DNA of 64,000 nucleotides from CAZLQG01 sp964561655. Lineage in GTDB: Bacteria > Patescibacteriota > Doudnabacteria > UBA920. Position 1 is the first letter of the stretch; the number at the start of each line of letters is the position of its first letter. The position numbers and the translations under genes were made by a program. The stretch is taken from positions 1 through 64,000 of the forward strand of contig CAZLQG010000002.1 in NCBI GenBank assembly GCA_964561655.1, in the 5' to 3' direction. A model generated the notes under the pieces. That model searched no databases and was not told the origin of the DNA. It worked only from the letters and a program-made list of their open reading frames with translations. Below, piece after piece: positions 46,561 through 54,438 of this stretch.

Positions 46561-47105
46561 CATTCATATTTTTCGGACAAAAACCTACCGAGTACTACTA
46601 AATATAATAGCGGAATTATCAGCCAAATAAAAGAGGCGGGATCTTTTATAAAAATCAGCTGAATTAAGGGGCTAAAACTGTTCTGAAGGCCTATGGGCAG
46701 CAAAGTTAAGATAATGTTAATTAACAGGCCAATTTGGAGGAACGCGAAAATCAAACCAAAGACAATGGAGCCTAGCCGGCGGTTATCCGCGGAGGTAGCA
46801 AAGGCATAACGCCCAAGCAGAATAAACAAAACCAAAAACAAAACCACAAATACCGCCAGTTGCTGAATGGAGGCCAAATTTTCCGGCAGTTTTCCGGAGA
46901 TAGCATCCGAAATAAACGGCGCTTCCAATACCAACAGCTTGGCCATGTACACGGAAATTAAAATGTTGATGATGCGACCGCGCCCGGCGGCAAAAGCGTA
47001 AATTAGGCTGGAGACCGCCCAAAACAAAAAAATGAACAAATCCCAAGAAGGAGTGTTCCAGTTGAAGGATTGAACAAGTTCTTTTGTTTCTTCTATGGGA
47101 ACCAT
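46560..47105 (-). CDS. Polytopic membrane protein, CvpA-like
   Basis: 181 residues with about four or five membrane helices (LFIFLFWAVSSLIYAFAAG, INILISVYMAKLLVLEAPF, LAVFVVLFLVLFILLGRYA, IVFGLIFAFLQIGLLINIIL and FIWLIIPLLYLVVLGRFL). The pattern G-RGRIINILISVYMAKLL resembles CvpA/colicin V production family proteins, but I cannot confirm it by eye. The hydrophilic N-terminus includes PIEETKELVQSFNW. It sits alone between two short intergenic spacers. Confidence 0.65.
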   Translation of the reverse strand: MVPIEETKELVQSFNWNTPSWDLFIFLFWAVSSLIYAFAAGRGRIINILISVYMAKLLVLEAPFISDAISGKLPENLASIQQLAVFVVLFLVLFILLGRYAFATSADNRRLGSIVFGLIFAFLQIGLLINIILTLLPIGLQNSFSPLIQLIFIKDPASFIWLIIPLLYLVVLGRFLSEKYE

Positions 47106-47141
47106 TTTGGTATTTGTTTTATTATAACATAAACAAATACC

Positions 47142-47627
47142 TTAGTGTTCGTTATGAAAATAACTCTTTTCCTTTTTTACATTATTAGCGTTAAAAATCT
47201 GCCCATTCATCACAATATACACGCCAGGCGCCAAAAACTGAACCGCAGAAAAAGCAGCACCAATATTAAATAAAGCATCACTGCTTTGTTGATTTGCCGG
47301 AAAGGCCGCGCCTAAAAGCACAATAGTCTTATTTATTTTTTTCCCATCCAAATATTTTGCAGTCAGGGGCATGGTGGCCGTACCGTGCGTGATGATTATT
47401 TTATCTTCAAAGCACTGTTTACATTTTTCAGCTATTAGCTCCCTATCTTTATCATCAACAAACTTACTATCTTTAAACATTATTTCTTCTATATCATACG
47501 GAACTGTTATTCTTGACTGCTTAAAAAGACCCGGAATAAGACTCTCTTGGTTGTTAGGAGCATGCTTAGGGTCGTCATACTCCAGATTATCGATTGTCCC
47601 GCCAGTGATGAATATTTTTATTTTCAT
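47142..47627 (-). CDS. Asparaginase-like half protein, probably not a normal asparaginase
   Basis: 161 residues covering only the N-terminal domain of the ~330-residue asparaginase family. The first catalytic Thr motif is present (FITGGTIDNLEYDD). The second motif, normally HGTDT, reads ITHGTATM, with Ala in place of the catalytic Asp. KTIVLLGAAFPANQQSSDALFN follows the fold. The C-terminal domain that completes the active site is absent. It may be an enzyme of another specificity or a binding protein; the start is good and the frame intact. It ends directly beside dnaJ. Confidence 0.75.
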   Translation of the reverse strand: MKIKIFITGGTIDNLEYDDPKHAPNNQESLIPGLFKQSRITVPYDIEEIMFKDSKFVDDKDRELIAEKCKQCFEDKIIITHGTATMPLTAKYLDGKKINKTIVLLGAAFPANQQSSDALFNIGAAFSAVQFLAPGVYIVMNGQIFNANNVKKEKSYFHNEH

Positions 47628-47629
47628 AT

Positions 47630-48778
47630 CTAAAAACTATCTTTTATAGTTTCCCAAAATCCCTCATCTACCTCCACCACCTCTCCCCTGTCTTCTGCTA
47701 TCTGCTTTAGCACTTCTTTTTCTTTTTTAGAAAGCTTGTTCGGGATTACCACGCGCGCGGTAATAAGCAAATCTCCCCTGCTGCCCCCGCCCCCAAGCCT
47801 GGGCACGCCCTTGCCTTTTACTTTAAACACTGCGCCCGGCTGGGTCCCTGCCGGAATTTTTAGTTCAATCTTGCCATCTAAAGTATTCAAATTAATTTTT
47901 GTTCCCAGCGCGGCTTGCGTAAAACTGACCGGCAGTTCCAAAAACAAATCCTGCCCGTCTCTTCTAAATTCCTTGTGCCGCAGAACTTTTATAACCAAAT
48001 ACAAATCACCGGCACTAGAACCTCTGTAGCCCGCTTCGCCTTCGCCGGCAATGCGGATTCTTTGGCCGTCATCTATACCGGCCGGAATTTTTACGGAAAT
48101 GATTTTTTCCTGTCTAGCAATGCCGCTGCCGCCGCAAGCCGTGCAGGGCTGTTCCGGCACTTTTCCCTGGCCCTCACAGCGGTCGCAGGTTGTGCGCGAC
48201 TGAATGGTTCCAAAAATTGTCCTTCTGTGCGTGGCTATTTGTCCTGTTCCGTGGCACTTGGGACAATTTACGATTTTACTGTCTTTTTGCGCGCCGCCGC
48301 CGCCGCAAGTTTTGCAGGCATCTTTTTTCTCCAAAGTAATTTCTTTCTCCGTTCCAAAAACCGCTTCTTCAAAATTTATGGTAAAGCCCATCTCCAAATC
48401 TATACCGCGGTTCCGCCTTGAATCCCTTTCCTGCCTACTGCCGAAAATATCGCCGAAAATATCGCCTAAGTCAAAATCAAAACCGCCTTGCTGGAATCCC
48501 CCAAAATCAAATCCATTAAAAGGATTTCCTTCAAATCCATAGCCTGCTTGTCCGCCTCTGGCGGAGTCAAAAGTAGCGCCGTAAGTATCGTACTGCTTTC
48601 TTTTTTCCGGACTGCTTAAAACCCGGTAAGCTTCGCTTGCTTCTTTAAACTTTTGTGCGTCTCCCCCGCCGTTTTTGTCCGGATGATACTTATGCGCCAT
48701 CTTCCTGTATGCGCGCTTAATTTCGTCCACCGAAGCCGACTTAGAAACGCCTAAAATATCGTAATAATCTTTGCTCAT
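47630..48778 (-). CDS. dnaJ: Chaperone DnaJ (Hsp40)
   Basis: 382 residues. J domain with HPD (MAHKYHPDKNGGGDAQKF), a Gly/Phe-rich region (FEGNPFNGFDFGGFQQGG), the zinc centre with four CxxCxGxG-type motifs (CKTCGGGG, CPKCHGTG, CDRCEGQG, CTACGGSG) and the C-terminal substrate domains. It delivers clients to DnaK and stimulates its ATPase. Third chaperone of the hrcA-grpE-dnaK-dnaJ group, though other small genes intervene. AT-rich repeats precede it. Confidence 0.97.
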   Translation of the reverse strand: MSKDYYDILGVSKSASVDEIKRAYRKMAHKYHPDKNGGGDAQKFKEASEAYRVLSSPEKRKQYDTYGATFDSARGGQAGYGFEGNPFNGFDFGGFQQGGFDFDLGDIFGDIFGSRQERDSRRNRGIDLEMGFTINFEEAVFGTEKEITLEKKDACKTCGGGGAQKDSKIVNCPKCHGTGQIATHRRTIFGTIQSRTTCDRCEGQGKVPEQPCTACGGSGIARQEKIISVKIPAGIDDGQRIRIAGEGEAGYRGSSAGDLYLVIKVLRHKEFRRDGQDLFLELPVSFTQAALGTKINLNTLDGKIELKIPAGTQPGAVFKVKGKGVPRLGGGGSRGDLLITARVVIPNKLSKKEKEVLKQIAEDRGEVVEVDEGFWETIKDSF

Positions 48779-48840
48779 GTTAACATGCTAACATTTTATC
48801 ATCTTAACAAAGAATCTCATGTTAGAATGTTAAAATGATA
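48779..48840. repeat. AT-rich inverted repeats between DUF3467 gene and dnaJ
   Basis: TGTTAACATGCTAACATTTT and ATCATCTTAACA on the left, CATGTTAGAATGTTAAAATG on the right, imperfectly inverted. Similar words at 38911-38950. Confidence 0.5.
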
Positions 48841-48854
48841 GTTTGATAAAATAC

Positions 48855-49124
48855 CTACTCCGTCCTAAACCCGAATTTATGTTCACCCTCCGGGCCCTTA
48901 CCGGCTTTGATTTCCCCGAATTTCTCTTCATACTTTTTGATGTTGTCCGCCAAAGCCACGGCAATTCTTTTGGCGTGGCTTGGGGAAATTATCACGCGCG
49001 CGTTGAGCGTTCCAGCCGGCGGAAACAAGTTCATAAAATCCAAGACGAATTCTTCCGGCGTATGCCCGATCTGAGCCATATTGGCGTACACGCCTTTTAA
49101 TACCTCGTCCGTGGCTTTTATTTG
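48855..49124 (-). CDS. DUF3467-family protein, start hidden in the gap
   Basis: At least 89 residues are visible after the gap: QIKATDEVLKGVYANMAQIG, HTPEEFVLDFMNLFPPAGTL, NARVIISPSHAKRIAVALAD and NIKKYEEKFGEI, a clear DUF3467 match. The family function is unknown. The open frame across the N run joins it to dnaK, but the two proteins are unrelated; this is a separate gene whose 5-prime end lies in the gap. Cotranscription with dnaK is likely. Confidence 0.85.
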   Translation of the reverse strand, partial: QIKATDEVLKGVYANMAQIGHTPEEFVLDFMNLFPPAGTLNARVIISPSHAKRIAVALADNIKKYEEKFGEIKAGKGPEGEHKFGFRTE

Positions 49125-49224
49125 NNNNNNNNNNNNNNNNNNNNNNNNNNNNNNNNNNNNNNNNNNNNNNNNNNNNNNNNNNNNNNNNNNNNNNNNNNNN
49201 NNNNNNNNNNNNNNNNNNNNNNNN
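49125..49224. other. Scaffold gap (100 N)
   Basis: Exactly 100 unknown bases covering the dnaK 3-prime end and the start of the DUF3467 gene. Confidence 1.
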
Positions 49225-51140
49225 ACTTCCTTATATTCCGCATCCACCGGTCCAGAATTGGACCCTGAGCTTGTCGAAGGGCCCGAGGTTTTATTACCGC
49301 CAGATGACGGGCCTTGCCCTTCCGACTTCTGACCTTCCGATTCATCCGACCCTTTGGCCGAAGGTTCCGAGGCACTGCCCGAGGAATACATCGCCGCCCC
49401 AACTTTCTGAATAGCCGCGGAAAGTTCATCCATGGCTTTCTTAATGGCTGCCACATCGTCTTTGTCTTTTACGTCCTTTAAAGCCTTGATTTTTTCTTCC
49501 ACTTCTTTCTTGTCTTCCGCCTTGGCTTTATCTCCCGCATCCTTTAAAGTCTTTTCGCTAATAGAAATCAAAGTATCCGCCTGGTTTCTTATGTCCACAG
49601 TTTCTTTGCGCTTTCTGTCTTCTTGAGCGTGCGCTTCGGCTTCCTTTTTCATGCGCTCAATCTCGTCTTTGGAAAGATTGGAAGAGCCCTGAATGGTAAT
49701 GTGCTGTTCTTTGCTGGTGGCCTTGTCCTTGGCGCGCACGGTCAAAATGCCGTTGGCGTCAATGTCAAAGGTCACTTCCACCTGGGGAATGCCGCGCGGC
49801 GCGGGCGGAATGCCGTCTAAAATGAATCTACCTAAGGATTTATTATCAGCCGCAAACTCGCGTTCGCCCTGCAACACGTGAATTTCCACCGAGGTCTGGT
49901 TGTCCGCGGCGGTGGAAAACACCTGCGATTTGGAAGTTGGAATGGTGGTATTGCGGTCAATTAAAGAAGTCCTTACGCCGCCTAAAGTTTCCAAACCCAA
50001 AGTCAAAGGCGTTACATCCAAAAGCAAAATTTCTTTGCCCTGCACTTCGCCGCCCATAATCCCGGCCTGCACGGCCGCGCCTTTTGCCACGGCCTCCATA
50101 GGATCCACGCCCCTTTCAATCTGCTTGCCAATGTACTCTTCTACGAACTTCACGACCGCCGGCATGCGGGTAGGCCCACCAATTAAAATAATTTTGTTAA
50201 TATCCGAAGGCTTCAGCTTGGCATCGCTAAGTGCCTGCTGCACCGGCTCTTTCATACGGTTGATGGTTGGTTTAATCAGTTCTTCCAGTTTGGCTCTCGT
50301 TATCTTCATTTGCATGTGTTTGGGACCGCTGGCGTCTGCGGTAATGAAAGGTAAATTGATGTCAGTTTCCATTGTAGTGGAAAGTTCAATTTTCGCTTTT
50401 TCCGCCGCTTCCCTAACGCGGTTCATAGCCATTTTGTCCGCGACCAAATCCACACCGGAAGATTGCTTGAAGTCTTTTACGATATAATCAATAAGCTCCT
50501 TGTCCATGTCTTTTCCGCCCAAAGCAGTATCGCCGCTCGTGGCAATCACTTCAAAAGTTGCCTGCCCCTCGTGCTCGACAAAATCCATAATAGTTACGTC
50601 CAAAGTACCGCCGCCTAGGTCAAAAACTAAAATCTTTTGATCTTTTTCCGTTTTGTCCAAACCGTAGGCAAAAGCCGCGGCCGTGGGCTCGTTGATTACG
50701 CGCACCACCTCTAACCCCGCGATTTCCCCCGCGTTTTTGGTGGCCTGGCGCTGTGAGTCGTCAAAATAAGCCGGCACGGTAATAACGGCTTTGCTGACCG
50801 GTTCGCCCAAAAAGCTTTCTGAATCCTTTTTTATTTTCTGTAAAATAAACGCAGATATCTGCTCCGGAGTATAATCTTTTCCGTTCACTGTGTATTTTTC
50901 CTTAGTGCCCATCTTCCTTTTGGCTTCAAACACCGTACCTTCAGGATTGGTTACAGCCTGCCTTCTGGCCGGCTCGCCCACCAAAAGCTGGCCCTCTTTG
51001 GTAAAGGCCACATAGGAAGGAAACGCCTTCCCGCCTACGCTGGTGCCTTCCGCCGCCGGAATCATTACCGGCGTACCGCCTTGCATGACGCTCGCGGCGC
51101 TGTTTGAAGTTCCCAAGTCTATTCCTATAATTTTTGCCAT
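49225..51140 (-). CDS. dnaK: Chaperone DnaK (Hsp70), last residues in the gap
   Basis: About 638 visible residues: MAKIIGIDLGTSNSAASVMQ, the ATPase motifs VPAYFDDSQRQATKNAGEIA and ILVFDLGGGTLDVTIMDF, the linker VLLLDVTPLTLGLETLGG and the substrate domain. The variable tail (SEGQGPSSGGNKTSGPSTSS) ends PVDAEYKE at the gap, close to the normal terminus. GPSTSSGSNSGP is encoded by the repeat CCCTTCGACAAGCTCAGGG. AAAGGAG lies nine bases before the ATG. It works with DnaJ and GrpE and should be under HrcA control. Confidence 0.97.
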
Positions 51141-51183
51141 ATAATTTTCTCCTTTCTTAAATCCTCTTTCTAAGAGGTATGAT

Positions 51184-51414
51184 TTAAATTATCTTCTTTC
51201 TTATAGTCGACAAATTTGCCTCAATAATTGATTTATCATCAGTTCTAATGCCTACCATTGAGCCTTGCACAATAGGCACGTTGATCCTAAATGGCTCGGT
51301 AAAATTTCCCACTTCAATATGCTCTGGATGTGCTTCATTGAATTCCTGATGATAATCTGGTCTAAAAATTGCATTATCATTAACAATAATTGGTATCATA
51401 TTATTATTTCTCAT
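51184..51414 (-). CDS. Small hypothetical protein upstream of dnaK
   Basis: 76 residues, soluble: MRNNNMIPIIVNDNAIFRPD, then HPEHIEVGNFTEPFRINVPI and VGIRTDDKSIIEANLSTIRK. No motif recognised. It lies 43 bases before dnaK on the same strand, downstream of the GIY-YIG gene, possibly as passenger in the operon. Met 6 is an alternative start. Confidence 0.5.
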   Translation of the reverse strand: MRNNNMIPIIVNDNAIFRPDYHQEFNEAHPEHIEVGNFTEPFRINVPIVQGSMVGIRTDDKSIIEANLSTIRKKII

Positions 51415-51512
51415 CCCCGCACCCGCCTTCGCGGGTATAAACTTCAGCGGGGATCTCCCGGTCTGTCATTCTGACGAATGTCAGAATCCATTTCTTTTTG
51501 GATCCTGAAACA
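51415..51512. repeat. Palindromic repeats on the left of the GIY-YIG gene
   Basis: Three palindromes in a row: CCCGC-ACCCGCCTTCGCGGGT with outer ATCCCCG/CGGGGAT, then GTCATTCTGACGAATGTCAG ending AATCCA, then GGATCCTGAAACAAGTTCAG ending GATAAC. The second is of the form GTCATTC...GAATCCA. Confidence 0.65.
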
Positions 51513-51528
51513 AGTTCAGGATAACAAA

Positions 51529-51819
51529 TTACTTAATAATATCTTCATATAAATCCCGCCACTGAGGGTTTTTACTTTGGATTAAATTTATCTTCCACTG
51601 TCTATGCCAATTCTTCAGCTGTTTCTCTCTTTTTATCGCGCTTTCGATGTCCGATATGGTTTCGTAATAAACCAACTTAGATATCTCATATTTTTTAGTA
51701 AAACCATCAACTACTTTATTCTTATGTTGCCAAACTCTTTCTATTAAATTGTTAGTAACACCTATATACAGTGTGCCATTTCTTTTGCTGGCTAAAATAT
51801 ATACGTAGTATTGGTTCAT
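51529..51819 (-). CDS. GIY-YIG domain nuclease (COG2827-like)
   Basis: 96 residues forming a single GIY-YIG domain: YYVYILASKRNGTLYIGVTN has the YVY...YIG strand pair, NLIERVWQHKNK the Arg-bearing helix, and KLVYYETISDIESAIKREKQ the conserved Glu. No DNA-binding extension is present. Such small proteins occur as scattered, multi-copy genes in many bacteria and are suspected to be mobile. Palindromes of the form GTCATTC...GAATCCA flank it on both sides in inverted orientation, and it interrupts the grpE-dnaK interval. Confidence 0.9.
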   Translation of the reverse strand: MNQYYVYILASKRNGTLYIGVTNNLIERVWQHKNKVVDGFTKKYEISKLVYYETISDIESAIKREKQLKNWHRQWKINLIQSKNPQWRDLYEDIIK

Positions 51820-51848
51820 ATGGATTCCCGCCTCCGCGGGAATGACGG
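51820..51848. repeat. Palindrome on the right of the GIY-YIG gene
   Basis: TGGATTCCCGCC-TCC-GCGGGAATGACGG, read on the minus strand GTCATTCCCGC...GGGAATCCA. It is the inverted counterpart of the GTCATTC...GAATCCA unit at 51465-51491. Confidence 0.65.
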
Positions 51849-51856
51849 AGAAGGGC

Positions 51857-52150
51857 TTACAAATTCTCTATCTCAAACTCTTTAAACTCATTCAAGGAAA
51901 TGCCAATCACTTTCTTGCTGGCAAACAATTTTTTTGACGTTATGAATTGGTCGTCAAATTCGTCTTTCAGCCTCACAAAGACATTGCCCTCGCTGCCGTC
52001 TTTTTCACGCTTCATATGCAAAATAATTTTGTTCTTGTTTATAGCCTTGCCGGTAATTAAACAGTCGTCATCATCTAAAATCTTGATACTCTTTGCCTTG
52101 TCTTCCCATTCCATGATTTCTCCCACCATAAATATATCTTTTATTTGCAT
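51857..52150 (-). CDS. Hypothetical protein between grpE and the GIY-YIG gene
   Basis: 97 residues: MQIKDIFMVGEIMEWEDKAK, SIKILDDDDCLITGKAINKN, then beta-rich KIILHMKREKDG, GNVFVRLKDEFDDQF and SLNEFKEFEIENL. AAGGA lies four bases before the ATG at 52150. It is soluble and acidic with no known motif. Position within the heat-shock operon suggests cotranscription, not necessarily a chaperone role. Confidence 0.65.
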   Translation of the reverse strand: MQIKDIFMVGEIMEWEDKAKSIKILDDDDCLITGKAINKNKIILHMKREKDGSEGNVFVRLKDEFDDQFITSKKLFASKKVIGISLNEFKEFEIENL

Positions 52151-52182
52151 ATAATCCTTTCTGCTTAAGTTTTTACTAAACG

Positions 52183-52800
52183 CTACTCGCTACTCGCTAA
52201 ACGCTTACTAATTACCACCCGACTCGGCCTGATTACTTTCCCGTTTAAAATAAATCCGCTCTGGAGCTCATTGATGATGATACCATCTTCTTTGTCTCCC
52301 CCTACCACTTCCTTAACCGCTTCATGAAAATTCGGGTCAAACTTTTTGCCAATAGCCTCAATCTTTTTAACTCCAAGTTCAGTAAGAGTCTTGTCTAACT
52401 GCGATAAAATGCCATTGATTCCGGCAAGCCAATTCTGGTATTTTTTCTCCCATTCCTGCCCGCCCGCCGAAGCCTCGGCGGAGGCGGGATTCATAATTCC
52501 TGCCTGCCCCGTAGGGTTTGAGCCTGTCGAGAACTCTTTCGGGGATTCATGATTTACCTCCGGCGCATGCCTTAATGCCTGTTCCAAGCTGTCTATCATG
52601 GGCAAAAGCTTTACCACCGTAACTTCCTTGGCAAATTCCAAAAGTTCCTTATTTTCCCGCTCTTTGTACTTCTTAAAGTTTTCAAAATCCGCGGCCGTCC
52701 TTTTCCAGCCGTTCATGGCCTGGTTCAAATCTTGCTGTAACTTCTCTAATGTAATATCGCTGTTCTGGTTTTGGTCGTTCTGTTGGTTATCCTTACTCAT
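52183..52800 (-). CDS. grpE: Nucleotide exchange factor GrpE with repeat-encoded insertion
   Basis: 205 residues: the coiled-coil start (DITLEKLQQDLNQAMNGWKR, ADFENFKKYKERENKELLEF), the four-helix region (LLPMIDSLEQALRHAPE, NGILSQLDKTLTELGVKKIE) and the beta-wing (HEAVKEVVGGDKEDGIIINE, GFILNGKVIRPSRVVISK). It releases ADP from DnaK. Residues ~84-115 are a low-complexity insertion with SAEASAGG, encoded by palindromic repeat DNA, placed between two helices. The last residues also run into a CGCTACTCGCTACTCGCT repeat. The frame is open. Confidence 0.95.
   Translation of the reverse strand: MSKDNQQNDQNQNSDITLEKLQQDLNQAMNGWKRTAADFENFKKYKERENKELLEFAKEVTVVKLLPMIDSLEQALRHAPEVNHESPKEFSTGSNPTGQAGIMNPASAEASAGGQEWEKKYQNWLAGINGILSQLDKTLTELGVKKIEAIGKKFDPNFHEAVKEVVGGDKEDGIIINELQSGFILNGKVIRPSRVVISKRLASSE
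52456..52551. repeat. Palindromic repeats in frame inside grpE
   Basis: 96 bp, a multiple of three. It contains CCCGCCGAAGCCTCGGCGGA with flanking GGCGGG, a near-perfect palindrome, and GGGTTTGAGCCTGTCGAGAA, a member of the TTCGACAGGCTCA repeat type that is otherwise intergenic. Confidence 0.75.
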
Positions 52801-52914
52801 AATTTACAATTACTAATTTATAATTATTAATCAATTTTACAATTACTTAAATTTTAAATATTTAAACATTGAAAATTCAATGAAAATTGAAAATTTTAAA
52901 TTAAAAATTAAAAT
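52801..52914. repeat. AAAATTGAAAATT-type spacer between hrcA and grpE
   Basis: AT-rich 114 bp with AACATTGAAAATTCAATGAA and AAATTGAAAATTTTAAATTA, an inverted arrangement (CATTGAAAATTCAATG is a palindrome). Same family as 21478, 30270 and 30993. Confidence 0.6.
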
Positions 52915-53670
52915 CTACCTCAAAAAAGTAGTAATTAAAATAACAGAAGACCCTCCCAAAAGCTTCGATATATACTTCATCAACCCCAAATGTTTTTCGT
53001 ATTTCATACTCTTTGGGCCAATCAGGCCGATTACGCCTTTCTTGCCCGAAGGCAGGCTTACGCCGGAAACTATCATAGAATAATCGCTGGTCTTACTAAG
53101 TTCAAGCTCTTTGCCAATGAAAGCCTCGGGCTCTCTTTCGGCGTAATCTACAATCATTTTTTCCGCGTACTGGTCTATGTCGTCAAAAAATTTGGCGATT
53201 TCTTTGGCATCTTCTGCGGGCAAAGCGGGATTGTCTAAAAGATTAGAAAGCCCCACAGTGGAAACCTCTTCCGGAAAAACCGCAAAAGAAGCCTGGTGGC
53301 TGTGCTCGGACAGCATCTTAGCAAGTCTCCTGCCGATTTCCGCATGCGCGATTTTTAATTTCAGCATTTCCCGCTTTAAAACTTCCTGCTCTTTTAAAGT
53401 AAGTTTTACCCTGTCCATAAGCTGGTTTACAAAATACCTAAAACCTTTGTCCGTGGGAACCCTGCCAGACGAAGTATGCGGCTGTTTTATGTAGCCCTGT
53501 TCTTCCAGTTCAGCCATTTCATGTCTAATGGTCGCGCTACTTATTTCCAAATGGTATTTAGCCGCCAAATCACTGCTGGCTACCGGCTTACAATTGTCGC
53601 AGTTTTCCTTAACTATGGCCGCCAAAATTTTTGCCTGCCTGGATGTAATTTTTTGCTCTTCTCGCATCAA
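52915..53670 (-). CDS. hrcA: Heat-inducible transcription repressor HrcA
   Basis: 251 residues, shorter than the ~340 of Firmicutes HrcA. The N-terminal winged helix is intact: SRQAKILAAIVKENCDNCKP, ATIRHEMAELEEQGYIKQPH and SSGRVPTDKGFRYFVNQLM. The reduced GAF-like middle (EPEAFIGKELELSKTSDYSM) and the final PSGKKGVIGLIGPKSMKYEK are recognisable. HrcA binds CIRCE and is kept active by GroEL. Both CIRCE sites in this window, at groES and at its own promoter, are likely targets. Confidence 0.95.
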   Translation of the reverse strand: MMREEQKITSRQAKILAAIVKENCDNCKPVASSDLAAKYHLEISSATIRHEMAELEEQGYIKQPHTSSGRVPTDKGFRYFVNQLMDRVKLTLKEQEVLKREMLKLKIAHAEIGRRLAKMLSEHSHQASFAVFPEEVSTVGLSNLLDNPALPAEDAKEIAKFFDDIDQYAEKMIVDYAEREPEAFIGKELELSKTSDYSMIVSGVSLPSGKKGVIGLIGPKSMKYEKHLGLMKYISKLLGGSSVILITTFLR

Positions 53671-53742
53671 TTTCCCGCTTATTTATAAGCCTTTTCCCTA
53701 TTTCTACTTACTGCTTCTGACTTACAGCTTACTGCTTTCCTG

Positions 53743-53778
53743 ATATTATCATTAGCACTCTTGAGTGTCAAGTGCTAA
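53743..53778 (-). promoter_or_regulatory. hrcA promoter overlapped by CIRCE
   Basis: CIRCE at 53752-53778: TTAGCACTC-N9-AAGTGCTAA, one mismatch in 18. On the minus strand TTGACA (53771-53766) lies within it and TAATAT (53748-53743) follows after a 17-base spacer, so HrcA binding would cover the -35 and the spacer. Confidence 0.9.
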
Positions 53779-53971
53779 GTGATGGTCTAATAATTTAAGA
53801 TGGATAGCTTAACAAAAAAAGATAGATGAACTCGCAAGTCTGGCCCCGTAGAGTTCGCCGCAGGCGAAATTCTACCGAGGATCAACTGCTAATTAAATAC
53901 CACAAAATAGAAAGCAGGCCTCGGGGGAGTCCCAAGGCCTGTGTAGCAGGAGCGCAACCATTTATTGCGCG
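53779..53971. other. Intergenic region with three hairpins
   Basis: 193 bp without a gene: GAGTTCGCC-GCA-GGCGAAATTCTAC near 53858, CAGGCCTCGGG...CCCAAGGCCTG at 53915-53941, and GCGCAA-CCATTTA-TTGCGC at 53952-53970. The last two lie downstream of the minus-strand gene ending at 53972 and may terminate it, though no T run follows. Confidence 0.55.
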
Positions 53972-54343
53972 TCACCGTACGAAATAGATTGTGGAGAGCC
54001 AGTTGTCAGCGGCAAGCCAGTCCCTTATATCGCTTCCTTCCTCTCCCTTCTCAAGCCTGCACAGATAGAGTAGGTGTGCAAGCGCCAAGCGCCTTGACCG
54101 AAAGTCAGCGGCTGGCAGCCCTCTCTTATTCAGAAGGCGATGGCCCCCCGACCTCCATAGTATGAGCGCCCAGTCCTCATCCAGTCGCTGCAGCTCAGCG
54201 GCCGAAAAGGGTACCTGACCCTCCACCATGCCGAACTGCACGCGAGCCTCCCAGCTGAAGTAAGCTGCGACAGCCAGATGGGTCATGACCGAATCAACGT
54301 CACGATAGGGCCACGGGTTTTGCATCATCTCTCTTATCCACAT
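53972..54343 (-). CDS. Trp/Arg-rich hypothetical protein of higher GC content
   Basis: 123 residues from MWIREMMQNPWPYRDVDSVM (54343), with GGGAGG ten bases upstream; the longer frame begins in the promoter. It is soluble, rich in Trp, Leu and Arg: LAVAAYFSWEARVQFG, LDEDWALILWRSGGHRLL, ALAHLLYLCRLEKGEEGSDI and RDWLAADNWL. No family recognised; the last segment vaguely recalls DUF2934 (EHWLEAE-type), which I would not rely on. Codons are GC-rich compared with neighbours. TATAAT precedes it at about 54377. Confidence 0.6.
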   Translation of the reverse strand: MWIREMMQNPWPYRDVDSVMTHLAVAAYFSWEARVQFGMVEGQVPFSAAELQRLDEDWALILWRSGGHRLLNKRGLPAADFRSRRLALAHLLYLCRLEKGEEGSDIRDWLAADNWLSTIYFVR

Positions 54344-54393
54344 AATTCGTCTACCTCCCCAAGATTGTACTCCAATCATATTATATATTATGT

Positions 54394-54438
54394 AAAAATC
54401 CCGTCCAATCCGCCGGCTGGCGGAATGGAACGGGTTTT
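54394..54438 (-). terminator. Terminator of the sortase gene
   Basis: On the minus strand AACCCGTTCC-AT-TCCGCC-AGCC-GGCGGA-TT-GGACGGGATTTTT: a long stem with a nested perfect part and a T run. Confidence 0.75.

Noticed and set aside
48855..51140. A single 761-residue DnaK
   Set aside because: The frame crosses 100 N, and the part after the gap is a DUF3467 protein.
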